Part shown: piece after piece, positions 58,297 through 64,000 of the stretch
Layout: the number at the start of each line of letters is the position of its first letter
Position numbering within the stretch: position 1 is the stretch's first letter
Assembly (NCBI GenBank): GCA_964399535.1
Contig: CAYNRE010000046.1
Coordinates: 165,691-229,690, forward strand
Length of the DNA: 64,000 nt
Direction of reading: 5' to 3'
From: CAYNRE01 sp964399535
GTDB taxonomy: Bacteria > Planctomycetota > Planctomycetia > Pirellulales > CAYNRE01
Translations under genes and position numbers: made by a program
Notes under the pieces: generated by a model
The model's input: only the letters and a program-made list of their open reading frames with translations
Database searches by the model: none
What the model was told of the DNA's origin: nothing

Positions 58297-60126
58297 ATGC
58301 TGAACGAGTCGCTGCGCGATTATGTCGTCGGTCGAATTCTGCCCGGCGTGACCACGCCCGCCCAGTATCTGGGGGGGGAACTGCACCAGGTGCGCAAAGA
58401 CCATCGCCAGGTGACGGGAAAGTTATGCCTGGCGTTTCCCGATACCTATTCGATCGGGATGAGCCACCACGGCTTGCAGGTGCTTTATTCGCTGATGAAT
58501 GCCCGGCCCGACTGGGTTTGCGAGCGGGCCTTTACTCCCTGGATCGACATGGAGGCCCAGCTTCGCGAGCACCGTGTGCCGCTGTATAGCCTGGAAAGCT
58601 TCACGCCGTTGGGGCAGTTCGACGTGCTCGGCTTCAGCCTGCAGTACGAGATCAGCTATACGAATCTGCTGACCATGCTCGACCTGGCCGGCATTCCGCT
58701 CTTGGCCGACGAGCGCACGGCCGAGCACCCGCTGATTATCGCCGGCGGGCCCTGTGCCCAGAACCCCGAGCCGCTGGCCCCCTTCGTCGACTTGTTCGTC
58801 ACCGGCGACGGCGAGCCCGCCCTGCCGCTGGTGTGCGACCGCTGGCTCGAGTTGAAGCAGAACCGCGGGCCGGGCGGGGCCACGGCCGAAAGCGGGCGGC
58901 GCCAGCGCGAGGCCATGCTGGCCGTGTTGGCGGCCGAGCTTCCGTTCGCCTATGTGCCCCGTTTCTACGAGCCCGAGTATGGGCCTGACGGCCGGCAGGT
59001 GGCTTTGCACCGCACGCGGTCGGATGTGCCGGCCACGATCGAGCCCTCGGTGATCGACGATTTGGACGGCATTCCCCTGCCCACCCGGCCGATTGTGCCC
59101 TATGTGGAATGCGTGCATGACCGGATTGCCATCGAGATCATGCGGGGCTGCCCCTGGCAGTGCCGCTTCTGCCAGAGCACGGTCATCAAACGCCCGTTGC
59201 GCATTCGCGAGGTGGAAACCATCGTGCGGGCGGCCCAGGAAAGTTTTCGCAACACCGGCTTCAACGAGATTTCGCTGCTCTCGCTGTCGTCGAGCGATTA
59301 CCCGCACTTCGAGCAACTGGTGCGGCGGATGAAGGAAGTATTTACCCCGCTGGGGGTGAATATTTCGCTGCCGAGCTTGCGGGTGAACGAGGCCCTGAAG
59401 TCGGTGGCCGAGCTGATGTCGACCGATCGCCGTTCGGGGCTTACGCTGGCCCCCGAGGTGGCGCGTGACGATATGCGCGACCAGATTCGCAAGAAGATCA
59501 CCAACCAGGATCTGTACGACGGTTGCCGCCGCGCCTTCGAAAACGGCTTCGAGAGCGTGAAGCTGTATTTCATGTGCGGGCTGCCGGGCGAGCGGCCGGT
59601 CGACCTGGATGGCATCGTCGAAATGGCCGAAACCATTGCCCGCATCGGCAAGGAAACCCGGGGCAAATGGGCCAAGGTTACGGCCAGCGTTTCGAACTTC
59701 GTGCCCAAGGCCCACACCCCGTACCAGTGGAACGGCATGCGGCGGCGCGAGTATTTCCACGAGGCGCATCGCTACCTGAAAAACCGCCGGTTGGGCGGCT
59801 CGGTGAAGGTGAAATGCCACCCGGTGGAAACCAGCCTGTTGGAAGGGGTGACCAGCCGCGGCGATCGCCGGGTGGGTCAGGCCGTTCGCCTGGCCTGGGA
59901 GCGCGGGGCCCGGCTCGATAGCTGGACCGAAAACCTGAAACCTGAGCTTTGGTGGCAGGCCCTGGCCGACGCCGGGCTCGATGCCGAGCAAATCTTACAC
60001 GAACCCTATGCGCTCGATGCCCGGCTTCCCTGGGATCATCTGAACGTGAAAAAAGGCCGGGCCTACTTGGCCAAGGAACACGAGCGGGCCGTGGTGCAGC
60101 TCGACGCGATGGCGCACGCCACCTGA
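58297..60126 (+). CDS. TIGR03960-family radical SAM protein
   Basis: 609 aa. A B12-binding-like N-terminal region (KLCLAFPDTYSIGMSHHGLQ, FDVLGFSLQYEISYTNLLTM, PLIIAGGPCAQNPEPLAPFV) precedes the radical SAM core with the [4Fe-4S] motif CPWQCRFC (CxxxCxxC) in MRGCPWQCRFCQSTVIKRPL, then EISLLSLSSSDYPHFEQL, LTLAPEVARDDMRDQIRKKI and YFMCGLPGERPVDLDGI. The order is that of the TIGR03960 family, whose reaction is unknown. GGGAAGG lies 8 nt upstream of the ATG. The Cof-type phosphatase gene starts at its last base (TGATG). Confidence 0.92.
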   Translation: MLNESLRDYVVGRILPGVTTPAQYLGGELHQVRKDHRQVTGKLCLAFPDTYSIGMSHHGLQVLYSLMNARPDWVCERAFTPWIDMEAQLREHRVPLYSLESFTPLGQFDVLGFSLQYEISYTNLLTMLDLAGIPLLADERTAEHPLIIAGGPCAQNPEPLAPFVDLFVTGDGEPALPLVCDRWLELKQNRGPGGATAESGRRQREAMLAVLAAELPFAYVPRFYEPEYGPDGRQVALHRTRSDVPATIEPSVIDDLDGIPLPTRPIVPYVECVHDRIAIEIMRGCPWQCRFCQSTVIKRPLRIREVETIVRAAQESFRNTGFNEISLLSLSSSDYPHFEQLVRRMKEVFTPLGVNISLPSLRVNEALKSVAELMSTDRRSGLTLAPEVARDDMRDQIRKKITNQDLYDGCRRAFENGFESVKLYFMCGLPGERPVDLDGIVEMAETIARIGKETRGKWAKVTASVSNFVPKAHTPYQWNGMRRREYFHEAHRYLKNRRLGGSVKVKCHPVETSLLEGVTSRGDRRVGQAVRLAWERGARLDSWTENLKPELWWQALADAGLDAEQILHEPYALDARLPWDHLNVKKGRAYLAKEHERAVVQLDAMAHAT

Positions 60127-60983
60127 TGCACGCCTCGCCCGCGCCCAGCCGCTATCGCCTGTTGGCCCTCGACGTCGACGGCACGCTGCTCGATTCCCAA
60201 CATCGGATCCTGCCGGCCACCCGCGCGGCGCTCCAGCGCGCTCGCCAGGCGGGCATCGAGCTGGTTCTGGCCACGGGGCGGCGCTATAGCCGCACGCTGC
60301 CGTTGGTGCAGCCGCTGGGGCTGACGGTGCCGGTGGTTACCCATGGCGGCGCGCTCGTCAAGGAAACTCGCCGCCATACCACGCTCGAGCGGTCGGAACT
60401 GGCCCCCGCGTTGTTGCGGCAAATCATCGCCCTGGTTGCCGCCGCGGGTTACGAGACCCTGGTGTATGGTGATACGTACCTCGACGGGTTCGACTATTAC
60501 TGCGGCCGCTATACGGTCGAAGAACCGCTGCTGGACGAATTTTTGCGGAAGAACCCCGGTTGCGGCCGGTTGCACCCTCGGCTGGCCGACGACCCGCCGT
60601 CGGGGGCCCTGGCCGCCTTTGCCATGGGTACCCGCCCGGCGATGCTCGGTTTGGCCGCCTCGCTGGCGCGGCACTTTCCCGGCCAGTTGGCCACCAAGGT
60701 GCTGCGCAGCCCTTTCTATCAGGGCTTCATGTGCGAGATTGCCCCCGCCGAGGTGAACAAATGGACTGCCCTGGTCCGGTTGGCCGCCCGGCAAGGGATT
60801 GCTCCCGAGGCAATCTGCGCCGTGGGGGATGACGTGAACGATTTGGAAATGATCGAGCAAGCCGGCCTGGGGGTGGCCATGGGAAACGCGCCCGAGGAAG
60901 TTCGCCAGCGGGCCGATCGAGTGGCCCCTTCGCACGACGAAGCGGGGCTTGTGCAAGTGGTCCGGTGGCTGCTGGAGGCTTAG
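60126..60983 (+). CDS. Cof-type HAD-IIB phosphatase
   Basis: 285 aa. HAD motif I LLALDVDGTLLDSQHRI (nucleophile and acid Asp), motif II LVLATGRRYSRTLPLV, a type IIB cap (about residues 95-190), Lys of motif III in EVNKWTALVRLAARQGI and motif IV AVGDDVNDLEMIEQAGLGVA. A sugar-phosphate or flavin-type phosphatase of the Cof/YbiV group; the substrate is not predictable. Translationally coupled to the radical SAM gene by a 1-base stop/start overlap. Confidence 0.93.
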   Translation: MHASPAPSRYRLLALDVDGTLLDSQHRILPATRAALQRARQAGIELVLATGRRYSRTLPLVQPLGLTVPVVTHGGALVKETRRHTTLERSELAPALLRQIIALVAAAGYETLVYGDTYLDGFDYYCGRYTVEEPLLDEFLRKNPGCGRLHPRLADDPPSGALAAFAMGTRPAMLGLAASLARHFPGQLATKVLRSPFYQGFMCEIAPAEVNKWTALVRLAARQGIAPEAICAVGDDVNDLEMIEQAGLGVAMGNAPEEVRQRADRVAPSHDEAGLVQVVRWLLEA

Positions 60984-61389
60984 CTGCCCGCGGAGTCTGG
61001 CTGGCCCTACCGCGGCGCTCGACCGCCTCACCCATCGCTGCCACATCCTGGGAACCAAGGGCGAGAGCTACCGACTTCAGGACGCCAAACGTCGCAGACG
61101 GACCGGCTAACCCGGCTGGTCCCATCGCTGTGATCTCTGCCGCGACACAACCTCAGTAACTTGGGAGACCCTCAACCACCTAGCGCCACCAAATTCGACC
61201 GCCCGGCGCCGCCACTTTGGAACGCCGTTAACAGGCCGGGATTTCGCCCGGCTGCTCGCCGGCGACATCGCCCGGATATTGACGCATTCGGCGGTGCGCA
61301 AATCGTCACGCGGGCCAGCCTAGCGGCTCGATGAATCCTGAAGAGAAGGGCCAGGAAACACGAGCGCCAGAAAACGAGACTGGACTGGA
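60984..61389. other. 406-bp gap with an IS21 fossil
   Basis: After the istB remnant (61003-61110) no further gene is seen. A short hairpin GCCGGG-ATTTCG-CCCGGC lies at 61235-61252. Confidence 0.6.
61003..61110 (+). pseudogene. istB: C-terminal remnant of an IS21-family istB gene
   Basis: Reading frame 61003-61110 gives a 35-codon fragment GPTAALDRLTHRCHILGTKG followed by ESYRLQDAKRRRRTG and TAA. This is the C-terminus of the IS21 helper ATPase IstB (the pattern xTALLDRLTHRCHIxExxGESYR..). The rest of istB, istA and recognisable terminal repeats are missing. It begins 20 bp after the phosphatase stop codon, so the insertion was truncated on its left. Confidence 0.8.
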
Positions 61390-64000
61390 TCAGGCCGGCG
61401 GTTGGGTCGATCTGGCCCGGTTCGAACGCCGTGCGAACCCGATACCTGCCAGGCTCAGCAGCGACCAGATCACCAGGGTGGCCGGCTCGGGAACCACACG
61501 GAGCACCAGCGAGTTGCCCATTTGTTCGACCGAGATGTTGTTGGCCAAGGGATTGGTGAAGCCGGTCAGGTCGATCATGAACGCGGCCGGGTCAAAGCCG
61601 ACGATGCCCCCCGTGGCCGTGGCGAAGGTCCAGACGTAACCGCCCGACGAAAAATTAGCGGCGTTGCCCGGCAGATTGGCCAGGGTCAGCGAGTCGACAT
61701 CAATGATGAACTTGTTGCCCGGCGTGGCGGTGATGGTCAGCGTGCCGGTGACATCGAGCAGGTTCCAACCAGGGTCGGCCCCCGCGGTGCCAGTGGCGTC
61801 ATTGATCTCAAAGTTGAAGGTGGCGCCGCCGGCCCAGGTGGTCGAACTGGCCGTCATTGTGCCGGGGCTGTTGCCCGGCTTGAGCACGCTGCCCGCGTTG
61901 AGGGCCAGATTGCCCTGGATCAGGCCGACCCCCTGAAGCACGCCGCCGGCATTGTTCTGGAAGTCACCCAGAATGGTGCCGTTGTTGGCAACGGTGCCGA
62001 AGTTCTGGAAGTCGTTGCCGTGCAGGTCGACCTGACCGCCGGCAGCCACGTTCATCGTTTCGGTCAGCGTCAGATCGCCGCCGATGCGGCTGACGGTTGC
62101 CGACGCAGCGACGTTCGTGACCGCGCTGGCTTGAATGCTGGCCAGGGCGCCGAACAATTCGAAGACACCGGCGTTTACGTTCGTGGTGCCGGTGTAGGTG
62201 TTGGTTGCGCTGATCCGAATGGTGCCCGGCCCGTTGACCTCCAGCCCACTTGCGCCCGAGATGACGCCGTTGAACTGCACGGTCGTTCCCGAGGCCGAGA
62301 CGAGTGTGGCCACGCGGTTCAACAGCAGATTGCCGTCGAAGCTCGAGCTTCCCGTGGCAAACGTGCCGCCCAAGGTGGCGGTTCCCGTGCCGCCAGCGGA
62401 GATGGTGACCGGCCGGGCCATGGCGACCGAGCTATTGCTCAAGAGCAGCGCCGCATTGGCCGCACCCGAGGTGGCCCCCACCAACACGGCCGAGGCCGAA
62501 TTTCCCAACGGGCCGGACCCGCTCGCGGGCACGCCGCTCGGGAGAACCAGGCTGCCGCTGATCACCGAAGTCGTTCCCGTGTAGGTGTTCGTGGCCGACA
62601 TGCTTACCGAACCAGCGGCATCGATCGTTACCGGTTGAGCGCCCGAGATCACGCCGGTGTTGAAGCTGACGGTGCCTCCCGAGGGCACGGTCAGGAAAAC
62701 GGGCTTTTGCAGCGTGATGGCGCCGGTGATGCTCGTCGTGCCAGAAGTGCTGGCACCCCCCAGCGTGGTCTTGCCCGAGCTGCCCGATCGGACCGTGATC
62801 GCACGGGCGATGGTGGCGCCGTTGTCGGCCAGCAGCAAAGCATCGGCGGTGCCGGTGGTGTTTCCGACGAGCACCGCACTCGCGGCGTTGCCCAGGGCGC
62901 CGGCGGCCCCGCTGGGGGCGTTGGCGCCCGAGATCAACGTGCCGGCGTTGATTGTGGTGGCGCCGGTGTACGTATTGAGCCCCGCCAGCACCACGATTCC
63001 GGCGCTGTTGATCGTGACGGCCTGGGCGCCCGAGATCACCCCCGTGTTAAAGCTCACAGTACCTCCGGCGGCGGCCGACAAAGTCACAGCTTTGCTGAGG
63101 GCCACGTTGCCGGTGAACTGTGAAATGCCCGAGATGTTGTTCCCGCCCAGGGTGGCCACGCCGCTCGAGCCGGAAGCCACGCTGATGTTTCGGCCAAACG
63201 TGAAGGTGCCATCGAGCAGCAGATGGGCCGCGGCCGAACCGCTGGCATTTCCGACCACCACACTGGTGGCGGAGTTGCCGAGCGGACCCGCTGTCGCGCT
63301 GGCCACGTTATTGCCCACCAGCAGAGTGCCCCCCAAGACCGAGCTGGTTCCGGAATAGGTGTTCACGCCCGACATCCGCACGAATCCGGTGCCGTCGACA
63401 TTGACGCCGCCGACGCCCGAGACCACCCCCGACTCGAAGCTCACGGTTCCGGCCGAGGTCGAAGTGAAGCTCGCGGTCTTGTTGAGCAGAATGTCGCCCG
63501 CATACACGGCGGTACCCGAGGTGTTCGCTCCCCGCAACGTGGAAACACCTGTGTTCCCGGCCTGCACGGTGATGTTCCGGTCGATCGTGAACTCGCCGGC
63601 GATGCTCAGCGTCGAGGCGACCGCACCGCTGGTGGCACCGACCAAGATTGGGTTGCTGCTATTACCCAACGGGCTGTTGGTCGAGGGCAACACGTCAGCG
63701 CCCACCGCCAGCGTTCCGCCAATCACCGAGGCGTCGCCCGTAAAGGTGCTGGCGCCCGAGACGGTCATCGTCCCGGTGCCGGTCTTGGTCAGGTTGCCGG
63801 CGCCACTCATGATGCCCGAGTAGCTGGTCGAGCCGTTGTTGCCCCCGGTGGTCAGGTTACCGATCCCCAGGGTCACGTTCCCCGCCCCGGCCAGCGAGCC
63901 GATCGTCTCATTCAGCCCGTTCAGGTCGAACGTGGCTCCCCCGGTCACGCTCACCGCGCTGGCGTTGGCGATCCGCTCGGCGGCCGAGGCCAACTGCAGC
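61390..64000 (-). CDS. giant repeat-built PEP-CTERM surface protein (3' part; N-terminus outside the window)
   Basis: At least 869 residues are visible; the frame is open at the window end and no start is in view. It consists of autotransporter-type beta-strand repeats (TIGR02601-like GAGNLTKTGTGTMTVSGAST) and four consecutive units of exactly 129 residues (see repeat entry). Then follow a beta-rich segment (GNSPGTMTASSTTW, LLDVTGTLTI) and a C-terminal PEP-CTERM signal VPEPATLVIWSLLSLAGIGF plus ARRSNRAR. It is predicted to be a long beta-helical filament, sorted by an exosortase. Confidence 0.9.
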   Translation of the reverse strand, partial: LQLASAAERIANASAVSVTGGATFDLNGLNETIGSLAGAGNVTLGIGNLTTGGNNGSTSYSGIMSGAGNLTKTGTGTMTVSGASTFTGDASVIGGTLAVGADVLPSTNSPLGNSSNPILVGATSGAVASTLSIAGEFTIDRNITVQAGNTGVSTLRGANTSGTAVYAGDILLNKTASFTSTSAGTVSFESGVVSGVGGVNVDGTGFVRMSGVNTYSGTSSVLGGTLLVGNNVASATAGPLGNSATSVVVGNASGSAAAHLLLDGTFTFGRNISVASGSSGVATLGGNNISGISQFTGNVALSKAVTLSAAAGGTVSFNTGVISGAQAVTINSAGIVVLAGLNTYTGATTINAGTLISGANAPSGAAGALGNAASAVLVGNTTGTADALLLADNGATIARAITVRSGSSGKTTLGGASTSGTTSITGAITLQKPVFLTVPSGGTVSFNTGVISGAQPVTIDAAGSVSMSATNTYTGTTSVISGSLVLPSGVPASGSGPLGNSASAVLVGATSGAANAALLLSNSSVAMARPVTISAGGTGTATLGGTFATGSSSFDGNLLLNRVATLVSASGTTVQFNGVISGASGLEVNGPGTIRISATNTYTGTTNVNAGVFELFGALASIQASAVTNVAASATVSRIGGDLTLTETMNVAAGGQVDLHGNDFQNFGTVANNGTILGDFQNNAGGVLQGVGLIQGNLALNAGSVLKPGNSPGTMTASSTTWAGGATFNFEINDATGTAGADPGWNLLDVTGTLTITATPGNKFIIDVDSLTLANLPGNAANFSSGGYVWTFATATGGIVGFDPAAFMIDLTGFTNPLANNISVEQMGNSLVLRVVPEPATLVIWSLLSLAGIGFARRSNRARSTQPPA
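62203..63750 (-). repeat. four tandem 387-bp (129-codon) repeats in the giant PEP-CTERM gene
   Basis: Units 63750-63364, 63363-62977, 62976-62590 and 62589-62203 each encode 129 residues without length variation. Shared landmarks: NTYTGTT start (STFTGDA in the first unit), PLGN at position 27-30, VLVGxTSG at 35-42, and the TVSFNTGVISG-type strand at about 102-112. The units are diverged (none identical), so the repeat is old. Confidence 0.85.

Overview
This is a GC-rich bacterial chromosome segment that I assign to the Planctomycetota, probably near the Pirellulales. The assignment rests on families typical of that phylum: a Tat-exported DUF1501 protein, two DUF1559 pseudopilin-like proteins with the invariant type IV pilin methylation segment, a protein with two TIGR03000 domains, four PEP-CTERM surface proteins, and several lineage-type secreted proteins of unknown function. 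I see no rRNA, tRNA, CRISPR array, prophage or intact insertion sequence. The last gene is cut by the window end.

Layout. 0-8 kb: a PAF-acetylhydrolase-like esterase, an SPFH/band 7 membrane protein, then a leftward block with tilS, a Dabb protein, guaB and a secreted acidic protein that ends at a clear intrinsic terminator. 8-16 kb: rny (RNase Y) followed by its usual partner ymdB, a DUF2752 protein, a lipoprotein, a hydrolase with an unusual active site, a BNR/Asp-box protein translationally coupled to a MoaD/ThiS-like protein, and a LysM protein. 17-21 kb: an mrfA-mrfB-like DNA repair pair, then a TetR regulator divergent from a small membrane protein across a well-formed promoter/operator. 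22-33 kb: an envelope and surface-display region with DUF1501, PEP-CTERM and choice-of-anchor M proteins and two DUF1559 proteins, centred on a histidine kinase and an NtrC-type sigma-54 activator. A sigma-54-like promoter with paired upstream palindromes precedes one DUF1559 gene. 33-45 kb: a nucleosidase-like and a squalene-hopene-cyclase-like pair, a large membrane glycosyltransferase, a three-gene lipoprotein/secreted-protein cluster with a duplicated domain, and other envelope genes. 46.2 kb: a gene-free gap holding a 28-bp sequence that resembles the XerC/XerD site dif. 46-61 kb: cvpA, dtd, pdxA, an HTTM membrane protein, a TIGR03000 protein, a SEDS (RodA/FtsW) protein, a secreted isoaspartyl methyltransferase, a TIGR03960 radical SAM protein and a Cof-type phosphatase. 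61-64 kb: a fossil of an IS21 istB gene, then a giant repeat-built PEP-CTERM protein.

The two observations I rate highest are the following. First, the dif-like site sits where the KOPS-like octamer GGGCAGGG changes orientation, as would be expected at a replication terminus. Second, the kinase/sigma-54 activator pair lies next to a pseudopilin gene with a sigma-54-type promoter, which suggests a Pil-like regulatory circuit for surface proteins. All coordinates, motif counts and alignments were made by eye; no search or computation was run.
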